From Verticillium longisporum (lineage: Eukaryota; Ascomycota; Sordariomycetes; Glomerellales; Plectosphaerellaceae), in the NCBI GenBank assembly GCA_019188255.1, contig JAETXT010000001.1, positions 3,844,001 to 3,908,000 on the forward strand: a stretch of 64,000 bases of DNA. The letters run 5' to 3'. The number at the start of each line of letters is the position of its first letter. Position 1 is the stretch's first letter. Under the pieces are notes generated by a model. That model was not told the DNA's origin, did not search any database, and worked only from the letters and a program-made list of their open reading frames with translations. This document shows, piece by piece, positions 1 through 11,775 of this stretch. Made by a program: the position numbers and the translations under genes.

Positions 1-3000
1 CCCAGGTCTGCGACAATGGGACCGGGTGGGAAAATTCCCCCATTCAGCCATGGAGAGGCTTTGACAGTGGACATTGACCGGGGGGTTGGAGCGGGCTAGG
101 GAGGGGTTCGTGTAGAACGAGGGGTGGGAAGGTGCTTGACAAGGCCTGCCTTGTCACGACTAGGGGTGTGCTCAACGACCATGAATCCGGTGACGGAGGC
201 GTGCGAAGGGCAGCCTCCAGCTCGCGGACGCCCCTCCTCCCACCTCGGGATAAGTAGTGGGTGTATATTGTACTCGCACCTGGTTTGTTGCGTTGGCATG
301 TCTGCCAATGGGGGAAAGCGAGGAGAATGGATCGATTCTTGGGCCTGATGCAACTGCTTGAGGGTTCGCACCAAGGTCAGTCAGGTCAGACCGGCATCGT
401 GGCTGCGGCATCGTTCACACTCCAACACGGGACTGAGATGACGGAGCCTCGGACCTCTCTTCTGTCTCTTGATGGGCGTGGCGCATTCATCTGGTTACTC
501 GGTCAGTCTTTTCTGCCCTGCTTGCTTTGCTTCTCATGGCCTCACTTTCCCACTTGTCGCTTTGGCCTGGTATCCGTGGGATTATTGAACGGCCTGTGGA
601 TCTTTGGGAAAAGGAAGACTGCTAAAGATCGCTGCGCCCATGCCGATTGCCTGTCAAGCCCGAGAAGCTGAAGCTGGGCATGTGGTAGGCACCCAAACAG
701 AGTAGCCTGACAGCGAGGGGTGCGCTGCGCACGAGCCCCGCGGACGACCTGTTAACGCACCGACCCCGTCGTCCTAGCCTTTGTGCCAGTGGTTCCTTTG
801 CGGGCGGTGGGGGTGGGATAGGGATCGGGCTGTAGGCAACACAGTTACGAAAACGGCGGGCAGAGGTGGTCGGCCTTTGTCCGCCGTACGACAATGCACC
901 AGCCAACATCGCAGTCTGACTCGACGGTCCCACCGATCGGTGAATATGTTTGTATCCTATACCCCATAAGGTGTCTCATGATGCCGAAGGAGAAAAGGCA
1001 CGAGAGCCGCATCGAATGGCTACACTCTCGTTCCGACAAGGGGATAAACTTATTCCCCTGTCCCCCTGCTTTCTACCACGCGGAAGTCTGTTGTGTGTGA
1101 GGAGGGGCAATTGTCTCAATGGAACAGGCGACATGCGAAAGCGAGTGAGCCAGCGAGCGACACGGCTCCATGGCCTACAAAGGGCAGAACCGAGTTGAGA
1201 CCGACAACGCCCCGAACGACGCACCGTGGAGCAGCCAACAGCCAACGGCCAACATTCCGGGAGATGTGGGGGGAGCCACGAGGTAGACTGACGTAGGCTT
1301 GACAGACCTAGCATCGGCGGCGGGCTCGATCTCGACATGCATGTTGTCGTTGTGCTTGACCAACGTTGCGCTCGAGAGTCATGACAGGTTGTAACGGTAA
1401 ATCTGCTCGCCCAGAATCCATACGCCCGCGGTTGAAGAAGGTAACGTTCCCCATAAAGCGAGTTTCTGGGGTGTACCATGCTCGTCTGATCATACCTCGA
1501 TCCGTATGGTAACTTTGCCAGTGGCATGGACGCGGTAGGCCGACGTCGTATTGGATCAAAGACGATTCCCTGACGAATCTGCCACCATGTTGCCTGTTGT
1601 GCTGTGCCTGTTGCCCATCATGTGCTTAGATTCGGCGGCCTGTCCTCGTGGAGGTCTTTGACTCTGACACCTCGAGGGAGGTACGATCTTGATCCATTCT
1701 GAACGATAGGTCCTCAGAATCCGAGTCGGCAATTCTTCGTTCTGTCCATGCTAGCATTTCCACAAGCAATCAAAGATCATCAACCCGCAGCTCGCAGGGA
1801 CTGCAGTAGGGATATTGCTTGCGGGCAGGTGCAAGCATTGATGCCCAAGGTTCTGAACAAAACCTGCAGAAGACAGGACGCTGCTGTCTCCACTAATCTC
1901 GAAATCGACAAGCTGCTGAGGGTCACACCTCCCTCTGGAATTGCACCCGGGCCACCTGATTTGGACAGGCTGGAAGGCGGGAGAGAGTGCACGGGGTAGT
2001 GCACAGGGCAGGTTCGCGCTGTTCGGTGGAAGGCCCGCCCAGGTCTCACACGCCTCAATAGCTCAACCACCTGCTCAATATGGTACGCCGCCAAAGCGGT
2101 GCAGTGACGCGACATCTGCTTGTTGAACGTCAGCCTGGTATCTCCTCCTGTTACCTTATGGCTTGGCTCCTATCGAAAGAGAGAAACAGTCTGACGAGGC
2201 CGCCGCATGTACACCCCACCGTTCTGCGTTTCTGGGTTCCGTGGTTTCTTCAAGGTCAAAGCACTACTACTCATCGACCTGCACTTGATTTCGACGGTAG
2301 GCAGCGCGGCCTTTTGCTGCTCGTGCTACTGATACCGTTCTGCCCACATATCCACTACCGTGCACTAAACCGTTCTCCTACCCTGTGACCCAAAGACGAT
2401 GCATTGGGCACGACGCGCCAACAGAACTTTCGTCTCACAGCGCAAACCCGACAGCATCTTACGATATTCAAACCTAATGGCGTCCTTCATGCCGCCAAAT
2501 ACCTTGAGTATCGCATCCGCAAGAAAACCTTACTTTTCACCATGGCCTATATGCTACCCGAAGCAGACCAGACACCCGTGAAGCCCATCACCAAACTTGC
2601 GGTTGCCACCGCGGCCCAAAGAATGCATGAAGGGTACATATACATGGTGCTACCCTACCTGCTTGCTATGGCGGGCTGCTCCATGTTGCTTCCTGGGCTA
2701 TCCGACTGATACCTACCTAACTGATGATTCGCACAATTCGTGTTTGATTCGCTTAGAAAAACCAGAGCGGCATATTGATCCCTTCCCCTTCCTCTTCAGG
2801 GACGACACTCATGCTGGTCCAGATGCGAATCGCTGGTTATCTTTCCCGGAACCGAGAGGTGACAGCGCGCACCCCCCACAGTGCTGAGGCCCAACGCCGA
2901 TCGGCCCCAGTCTCGAGAGTCCCTTCTCTCGTCCACCATCCCCACATTGCTACCACCGCCGCTGCCGGCGCCAGCACGCATCTGTACATCCGAGACACTT

Positions 3001-3725
3001 GTACAGACAACTACGACCTCACACCCGTCTGGGACTGGTATTGAAACCCTCAGACGCTGTTCAATTCTGAAGCGGCACATGACCTGGCGAATGTCGCACC
3101 TCGACAGTCCGACATTGACCGACATTTATCATGGTGCACCGTGTTCCTCCCCTCTTCATGGGTGGTCAATCCCTTGAAGGTCGAGGGGCTGTCGCGGAGC
3201 ATCTATTTGACGTTCGCGCTCAGATACCCATCAAATCTCAGATCGCCAGCAAAAGCAATGTTCGCCAGCATTGACCCGCCAAGTCGGCTTCATCTTGAGT
3301 GCCGGGATCCGGCAGCCACTCATTTTTCCAGCTTTACCGTTGTCCAGTTGTTCAGCTCTCCAGCCTCGCTGTCACTTGCAAACCATGCTTCTACCCGGAC
3401 CTCTGCAAACCTACGGCCTGGGCCGTCACCGACAGGAGATCAGGTACCGACCTGTCTATAGCGATCGCAACCTTAGTGCGTGACGCAACGGCCTCAGCTA
3501 ATTCACTTGCTTCGACTCTTCCATGCTGACTGATGGGGAGTCCGCCCAGGGCTGGGATTGATCTGTGGATTACGCAGCTCCACCAGTGACCTGAAGCTTT
3601 AGACGTCACGATCATAGATTGTGAGGGCTCCAAATAGTGGAGTGGAGGCTCCCGTCCTCTGCAGTCCTTCCCACTCTAGCTCTGATCGCCCAGCCTCTCT
3701 TAATGCAAAAGGGTTCGCTCATGGT
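1..3725. other. Intergenic region without a supported gene
   Basis: No reading frame here combines a plausible ATG start, fungal codon use and recognisable protein features. All open frames are short and overlap on several frames and both strands, as expected by chance in about 55% GC DNA. I see no tRNA, no rRNA and no long repeat. The stretch may contain regulatory DNA or decayed sequence, but nothing specific can be named. Confidence 0.5.
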
Positions 3726-4057
3726 ATCCCTTTGAACCCGAAATTGATCTCAGGTACAAGCAAGCGCCCCATAAGCCGTATACCGCCTTCATAATCAGGT
3801 TTAGCGCCGCTACCTTTTACCACCTTGCTCAGTACCTAGAGCCCTACCTCATTCTAACGTAATCCACCTAAGATCCTCACTCTATACCCTAGTACGCCTG
3901 ATGTCATTAGGTGTCCTGTAGTACTATAGCTTATTGTGGATGTACTGTGGGCTAGGTCTACGATTTGGTTGGCTGTAAAGCTCATTTCTGCTACGTTAGC
4001 TGGGTCCTTCTGGTACGTATTTTTTGTACATGAGATCAACTTCGGGTTCAAAGGGAT
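3726..4057. mobile_element. MITE-like element with 34-bp terminal inverted repeats
   Basis: The sequence at 3726-3759 (starting ATCCCTTTGAACCCGAA) reappears inverted at 4024-4057 with only two mismatches in 34 bases. The enclosed element is about 332 bp and has no coding capacity for a transposase. The three bases GGT flank both outer ends (3723-3725 and 4058-4060) and could be a target-site duplication. Length, long inverted termini and lack of a gene fit a miniature inverted-repeat transposable element. The family is unknown, and a chance foldback cannot be fully excluded, but 32 of 34 matching bases make that unlikely. Confidence 0.65.
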
Positions 4058-7022
4058 GGTTGCCGAGATATCTCGGAAAACGCTCCATTTCAAGGTTCCC
4101 GCTAGAAACCTTAAGCACCTTGATGGCCTGCGCAACGACGTAGCATGGCCCTGTCAACACGTTCTCCGTTCCGAGGCGTAGTGGTACAAACGGTTGCTGG
4201 AGGAAGTCGCGGACGAGCACAGAGGATCCGTGCTCGACAACATAGCAGAAAGGGAACACTCATCATTCTACTGGCACACCTCCTTGGCTGAGTCATCTGT
4301 CTGGATCAGCCTCCCGCACATCTCATTGTGTCGAAAACGCCGTTCCAGACATCGCGTTTGCAACACGGCATACTGTGCGTTGAGGTGTCAAGGCGCAACG
4401 AGAGCGCCGCCCACACCCCTCCCCTCCACCTGGCAGTCACAACCACACCCTTGCTTGCCCCCGGTAGGTTTCACACCATGACAATAGAGGTCAAAGCGGG
4501 AGCAAGGCTCCCCGGTTTTGCTGAGCTGCTGTGGCCTTTCCAAACTTTTTTGCTCTCATCTGATGTTTTCGACCCCTGAACCCAACTCACACACTCTGTG
4601 CCTACGAATGCATCACACAAGATTCGGACGAAGCTCGGGCCATGGCTGCTTCTGCCCACCACCTACCTGGCTTGGCATCCTTCTTTTCGCAACTAACGAC
4701 GAGACTGGCAAAGCTCAGCACATCTTCACTTGAATGACATCCACTCCCTGCGAGTGCACTAGACGCTTGATGGTCAGATGGGAACTTTGACAGCCTGGAG
4801 TCTGTGGCTATGACCGCAGGCCCACATGGCTGAGAGGAAAGATATTCGATGGCAAAGAGGGGAGGGGGTGCGAGGCCGACGGCCCACGATCTCGAATTTG
4901 CAGAATATAGCAATGCCAACACACCAAAGAATCGACGGTGGTCAGGCTCTCGACGGCGTTATTATGTTGATGGTCTGATATCAAAGGTTCGACAGGGCTG
5001 ACCCTTATGTTGCTTTGCCGCCCGCTGCCTTATCCCCCTGGCTGCAGCTTCCCTCAAGATGCACCCCATCGTGGGATGCAAGAGCAAGCAGGGTTATGTG
5101 GCCCGGGCTACATGCACGAGGCTCAGAACGGCAGTGTACTTTGGGAAGATGTATTGTCAGGGAATTGCACGCCCTGCAGCGCGGCTCTACAGCCGGACAC
5201 GAGTGGGGCTGTTCCACATTCGGGCTCGCCGCCAAGGGGTGTCCGAAGATCGCAAACACCCCAAGCAAACGCAGGGCACCTCTGACGCGGCGCGAAAGGC
5301 TGTGGGCAGATCCGAAATATCAGTTGCCTTGTCCTGATTCCTTTCTCTGTCATCAAATTGCCACGCAACCAGGCTGGGGTTGAATCATGCCCGACGAGTC
5401 ATAAGCCAAGGCTGTGCCTGAACCTCACTCAAGCTAGGTTTACACTACCTCGCAGATTTCGCCTGATCTGGGGTATGCTGAAAATTAAGCGCCCGAAGTA
5501 ACCATGATCACGCCGTCTCTTACTCTAAGCGCTACACTTGGGACTTGACACGAGATTATCTACACACATGTGTCTTCTGAGCTCCGCTTGTCCACTATCA
5601 TCCCTGCCTAACAAGGATCGTAGCATTGGACTCCCTTGGCGGAACGGAACTCGATCTTGACAAGAGTCACGAAGAAAGGGGCTCGGACTTGTCCAGATTG
5701 ACAGATGCAGCCTACATTACTATGCAGTCTACTCGTGTTGCCTACTTGTTCGTTTGAACGACACCTCGACACTAGTATCTGATATGCTTCACAGCAAGCC
5801 TTGCTCAGCGGTTCTGAGCTTGACATTCACCTCATCTCCCGCCGCTACTTGCATTGGAAGCAATATAATGCAATGTGTATCCCTCATACAGGGCGATCGA
5901 GCCGATCCCAAGGCACGACCCTCATGCATCTACCTAGACCCCAGTTGATTTCAACAACTCGATTTGGCTATGTGCATGAAGACCTGGTCCTGGTTGCTGA
6001 AACTTGGACCACCTGCTCCGACAACACCGTTGCAAAGACGCGCACGGAAGTTTGCTCCTCTGAGGGCTCGGACTTGCTGTATACGTTGCCATCTCTAGGA
6101 TCGGTTGACTCAAGGACAACTGGCCTGTGAAGCTGATGGACCTGGGTTTGTAATCATGAAGATCACTCGCCTAGCCGTCTAGACTTTCTTTCCTACTATC
6201 TAACCGGGCCCTCGGACAGCTAATCGCCACTACTACCAGGTCTCGGATCCCGCTACCGGGCGACCCGGCACTCATCTCGCTGGTTACTTTCCTCCTGTCC
6301 GAAAGGCTGGGTCAAAGCGTCCCAAAACATCAGGCCACCAACGAGAATCCAAGTTGGGATGAAAGATGTCAACCGCAAACGAGCATCAATGCATAGCCTT
6401 GGCTCCCATCGTGAACGAGAGTCGACTTATTCGGTAGAAGCTGACCCACGAGGTCCATAAAAAGGACTTGGTGAACATATCATCATGCTACGTTAGTTGC
6501 TACCACATGGCACGACTGCGGTTTATTAGTACGGCGTTCCTGAGTCACAGAAATCGAGGAGCACAAACCCAGCACATAGCCAGCCGTCGGTAATCCACCG
6601 ACGACAGTGCGTTGCCGTATAAGGTGCGTACCGTTCAAAAGAGTCTGCAGCGTTTCATCCCTGCCCATCTGGTATGGAGCCTCGGAGAACGGGGCGGACA
6701 TGACCCACGCCCAAATGATGACCAAGAGTGACATGCATGCATACGTACGCTATTCGAGAGAGAGAAAAGTCTCCGGTGCTTCGCTCCAGGGGCCGAAGTA
6801 TTCTTCACCGCGTGGCAGATGTGTGGGTGAGTAGACCAGTGTCATTTCTCACATACGACTATGACTATTATTGTCCCTGGCTTGCGGAACCAAGCTTTCC
6901 CAACGCTGCACCACAGGCAGCCATGCTTGCCCATGGATCTCAGGAACGAGGGCTGCTGCACCCCGCCCGTGGCATCACTCCTGTTGCCCTGCGCCCTGCC
7001 ACCCGTGTCGACGTCTTTGAAC
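4058..7022. other. Intergenic region without a supported gene
   Basis: About 3 kb with only short overlapping frames and no recognisable protein. The phrase GGCTCGGACTTG occurs twice (about 5690 and 6067) but is too short to define a repeat family. The last part is the 3' flank of the CFEM gene on the minus strand. Confidence 0.45.
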
Positions 7023-7691
7023 CTACAGCATGGCAGCTGCGGCGATGAGGCCTCCCAGCACGCCGACAGGCATCATGGTCGCCAAGGGCCCTGCGTTGGG
7101 GGTAGAGGTCGAGGCCGTGTTCTGCGCATTTGCGGCCGAGCCGGTTGTCGATGCCGTCTGCGAAGCTGTCGTGGTGGCAGCGGCGGTGCCCGAAGCCGTT
7201 GTCGAGGAGCCGGACGCCGCTGTCTTGCAGACGACTGAGTCGGGCAGATCGGTGACGCCGGAACCTCTGCAGAGGCGTTTGGCAAAGTCAACAGCAGCCT
7301 GTTGCTCCTGCTGCGTGCAGCCGGCGGCAAGACAGCACGCCATGTCGTCGAGGAAGCTCTTGTTGCTGCAAATACACTTGTTGTCGAACTGGCCGCAGCC
7401 TCCAATGTTACCACCGGTCGTGGCCTCGATCACGCATGGTTGCTGTCGGCAGCAGAATGGTCAGTCTCGCAGTCACCAACGCATCACCAGACAGCCAGAA
7501 ACGAGACCGACCGGCGAGGCCTCAAGACAGACCGGCGAGGCCTTGAGGCCGCCAGTCATCAGAGAGCGACGACGATTGCTTCCAAGGGAGAGGAGGGGGT
7601 CACTACGCACGGCGCACTTGGGCAGGTCGCCCGTCGACTGAGCAGCAACGAGGCCGACGAGGGCGAGAATGGAAGCAGTAATCAGCTTCAT
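7023..7691 (-). CDS. GPI-anchored CFEM-domain extracellular protein
   Basis: Two exons, 7691-7611 and 7442-7023, joined in phase 0, give 166 residues. The first 18 residues (MKLITASILALVGLVAAQ) are a clear signal peptide. The next 90 or so carry a CFEM domain: LPKCA-QPC, then GGCGQFDNKCIC, MACCLAAGC and RLC, matching the family's spaced cysteines, including an Asp between the third and fourth. A Ser/Thr/Ala-rich stalk follows and the protein ends in a hydrophobic tail (VGVLGGLIAAAAML), as expected for a GPI anchor signal. CFEM proteins are surface or secreted proteins, and some bind haem or act in host interaction; which role applies here cannot be read from the sequence. The intron is about 168 bases (donor GTGCGT, acceptor GACAG) and contains a 14-base direct repeat (7509-7522, 7530-7543). 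The gene stands alone between gene-poor stretches. Confidence 0.85.
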
Positions 7692-10600
7692 CGTGATGTC
7701 AGACAAGGACTAGACTACACCGAGAGCTGGTGGATTGCGCAGCTGTTGTTGGGTGTGGAAAAGTGGGATGCCGGCACGTCAGGGCGTGAAGAGGAGAAGA
7801 GGCGCGAATCCGTTCCTGTCGAACGAGGCACAAGGCCCGAGCCCCAGGCCCCCTTTGGACACGGTACCTTGCCTCCTTCCTCATCCCAGGGGTCGCGAGG
7901 CCGAGATTGGCTGACCGCTGGGGGAAGTCTCGGCCCAGATCGATGCTGCCCCACTGATGGTGACCTGCTTGCCTGCGTCCCCTATCATTTCCGAGGAGCG
8001 AAGCAATACTACTGGCAGGCCAATGCAGGGCAGGGTCTACTGCATGCCAAGCAAGTGCATTCCCCAGGATGCGGAAAGCTTGAAGGAGCCACAGAGACAC
8101 GCAAAACATGGATGAGGCTGGTGAAGATGGATTTCAGCCACCACGCCTTTCCAGCCTCAGTCACATCAACCTCCCACAACCTCACGAATGATGGGGTCCT
8201 ATCCATCAGCTCTGCTTCGCTACCGCTGCCGACCCCCATTGTACGTCTTGTCAAAGCCATTGAAGGAACCCTGCTCGAGGATGCGACGCGCGTCTGCGTC
8301 AACATGCAGCGGATGAGCTCCCAAATTTGTCGATCCGCGTACTCGGGCGCCTCTGCCTACTATATTCATGTCCGCAAATCGTCCGCTGGAGCCTTCCAAC
8401 GCAATGCGGACATTCAGTCAAAGTCAGCCTGAGCACGCGTCATGGCACGGCTAAGCGGGTCAGCTACGCAAGTACAGTACATTGTCAAGCAACGAGCAAC
8501 ATTTGATCCCACCATGCGAGACTGCGACAATCTCCGACTATTGCCGTGCACAAAGCTGAACAACGACCATCACTACCCTGACCGAGCCTTCCTCACTGGG
8601 CACCTGAGGGTAGGCTGCCGCCTGGCACGGCCCAGCTCTACAGCTTCTCAGTGCCGCCGGTACCTACTCACTCACCCGTCTGTCTCCACGCAAAAGAAAT
8701 GCGTATTGTTGTTCCGCCGCAAGCCACTCCCGGCCCGCTGCGTCCTAGACGCTGCAGAAGGTTCAAGCCGGTGTCTCTCGGGCCTCCCGCCTGCAAGCCT
8801 CAAGCCGCCGCCATTCCCGTCCGTCCACGAGACGAGATGCCTTCTAGGTTTTGCGATACCGAGCTTGTCGCTCGACGGCGCGAGCGACACGGGTAGGACA
8901 GGCCGGCCACTCGGTTATTTCGTTCTTGTGCAGCCGACTTCAGCCCGACCCAGAGCAGCCCGACCGCATGATCGACGGCGGCACGTCCTGCACAAGCTTC
9001 CTCTACAGGTCAACACCCGGGAAGCGGGCTGGCTCCTCTCTTGCCTGTCCGACCTACTGACCCGTCTGAGCGCACAACGCTGATGTCCTACGCTAAAGGG
9101 GAGAAAGGGGGTGGGGGACGAAGGGCCGAGCGACAGGAACCATGGGCCGCTCAGAACAGCTTGCTGGGTCGGCGAGAGCTTGACCGCCGCCCACCCGCCT
9201 ACCCCTCCCATCCCTGGACGCCCTGACCACACCGTCGGGCTCGTGGGACTTCGGCAGGGCTCGGAGCTGCGGATCGTCACTCCGACAGTCTTCTTTTGTG
9301 ACGCCGGCATCATGCAGCCAGGGTGGAAACGAACGCGGTGGCTCAAGTTCGTCACAGCTGCAAGCCTGTTCGATGGAATTGCCGGACCCTCCCCACAACG
9401 TCGTACATGGTACATCTCATCAAACAGGCCTTCACCAGATCGCCCCGCCCTCTGACCTCGAACGATGAAGGGTAACCCTATGATATGCAGTGTTCCAGGC
9501 AGTATTCTGGCCGAGACGGGCTTGATTGCACAGCGGCCAAGCAATTCATTACAATGTAGCGCATCGAGTAGAGTATGGCGCGGATAGAAGAGTGCTTCAG
9601 GCTAGATCATGAGGTGGCTTTGTGGGCGCAGCAAGCAATAGTGGTGGGCGCATCAGTCTTTGTCCGTGCTGACGCTCAACACGCCCTTGTCCATACCATC
9701 GTCGAGCTTACATTGAAACTCCGGCGCCATATGCGCGTTGCGGCATCCTCGCTTGTCAACATGCACGATTGATACATAGAGGCGCACGCTTGACCGGTCG
9801 AGGCTCGTCTACGGAGACGCTTTCTCGGCGCCGTGCGGAGATTCAGTCCGCTCCTCGCCGAAATACATGTATAACACAGCAAAAGACAGGACGACGGGTC
9901 CGACGCTGCGCCGTGAAAGCTTCACAACTGCACAAGGATGAAGCGCGCGCCTGCTTACATGCGTAGCTTCCGGCACGCTCCGTGTGAGGCTGTCACCATG
10001 CATATCTGGCGCCGTCGATGGAAGCACCGTAGCAGATTTGCCACGACAAGACAAGAGGCCCACGATAGGTTCACGCCCAGCTAGGCGACATACCATGTAC
10101 CCGTGTGAAACTCTGATATTCGTTCAAGTTTTGATTTCATGACAGCTTGCTTGATGCGTCCTTGGTCATGCATCGTGCCACTAGCCGATGCAAAGTTGGA
10201 TCACAATAACAGATGCACATCACGCGATAGCAGGAGGGCACCTTTGCCTCTTTCGTCCTGGTGTGTCACCGCACTGATGGTCTGTCACGGCAATCATGGT
10301 CCCACCGCAACACCCAAGCCCGACCCTCCAGATCAACTGCCGCTGGTCCCCTTGGCCAAAAGTGTATCCGTCGGGTCGAAATGTACCTACAATTCAAGAA
10401 AGAGAAACTTGCTCACCCCAAAGAAGTCTGCTCTGATATGAAGAAACTGCGCCATTCTCAATCCAGGAACTTGGATTGTCCCTCTTCTTGTTTCGGTCGA
10501 AACGTGGGGGCGGGGGATCTTCCCGTGCCCGTTCAGGGACGTGTTTCCTCCCCCGCCTCCAAGAAGAGCGAGCCAAGGCATTGATGTACCAATGCTCTCC

Positions 10601-11775
10601 CCTTCGCTTCGGGCGAGCAACGCCGAAGAGGGGGCTCTCTCTGACTTTTTCCCCCCCTCTGCTTGTCACGTCGGGATCCGTACGTACCGGTCACTAGAAA
10701 CTGCCGTGCAGACAGACCACCAAAGCGCGCCGCACATCGGATGTCGTGAGTCTATTCGATACGGATCTCGCGAAGGCTCCGAGGCGGCTTTTGGGATTTG
10801 ACACGCCATCCGTGCCGTGCCCACCCTCTCGTCCTTCCTCTCACCCTTCTCCCTACCCCACCTAATTCCCTCGTGGGCAGTGGACATTTCGACATGCCTC
10901 ACCTCGCTGACTCGAAAGACTCGGTCATGTCATGGTCTGGGATTGTCTGAGCGGCGGAAGAACCAGGTTCCGCTTTTTCTCACCCCTCTCTCCCCTCCAA
11001 ACGAACCACCCCTTTCCCATCCGCCGCCACGGCCGCCGCTCCTCCTCTCGCCTTCTCGTCCCAACGTCAAATCGTCAATCTGGAACAGATTCGGTACGCG
11101 AGGTCATGACCCAGAAACTTCCTACCCTGGGGGGAGCTAGGGATCTACGGCTCGGTCAGCCGCAAGCCTAGGCCGAGAGACAAGTAGATTTGAGGTCCCT
11201 GCGAGGCAACATGATCATTTACGCTGAGGTATCGTGACCTACACTAAGCAGGTACACTAGATGCATCAAAAGGGGGTGGATCCATTCTCATCTGTCCGTT
11301 CCCTATGCGAGGTAATTTGAGGCTCTTGGAACCAAGATGGCGCAAACCTTATTTCCGACTTGGGCTGCAATCCCCTGGCTTGTCAGTGCCTTTGGTACCT
11401 TACCCTGGTCTCCCCCAGCTTGACCAGTCAGTCGTCGCTGATTCATGAGGTCGGGGGTGGTGGTAATAATGGTGGTGGCACGTCGTGGAAACGGGCAGGG
11501 CACACGTCAATACAAACCCCCGTCGTCAAGGGTCCCAAAGCGGACGGGGAGGGAAGAAAGCAGGTGGTCTGTTCACGGGGAGGAGGGTGACATCCGTTAT
11601 GGGGCACGGCAGTCAGCATTGGGTACCCAACAACCAAGACTTCGTCCCCTTCCTACATTAGTCTTCTCTTTCTTCTCTTCCTGAAATTTGGGTGCTTCAA
11701 GCAGTCCATCAGTGCAGATCAAGCTTTGATCCCTGTCTGAGCCGAGACCTCGCACTCCAAGTGGAAACCCCAACC
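7692..11775. other. Intergenic region without a supported gene
   Basis: About 4.1 kb between the CFEM start and the stop of the VWA gene. Frames near 8442-9083 (+) and 8915-9544 (-) are open for about 210 codons, but they overlap each other and show mixed, low-quality composition with no domain or splice structure. A pyrimidine-rich tract runs at about 10801-11070. Nothing more can be supported. Confidence 0.45.

Noticed and set aside
8442..9544. Two opposite frames of about 210 codons
   Set aside because: They overlap each other, have mixed composition and no recognisable protein feature.
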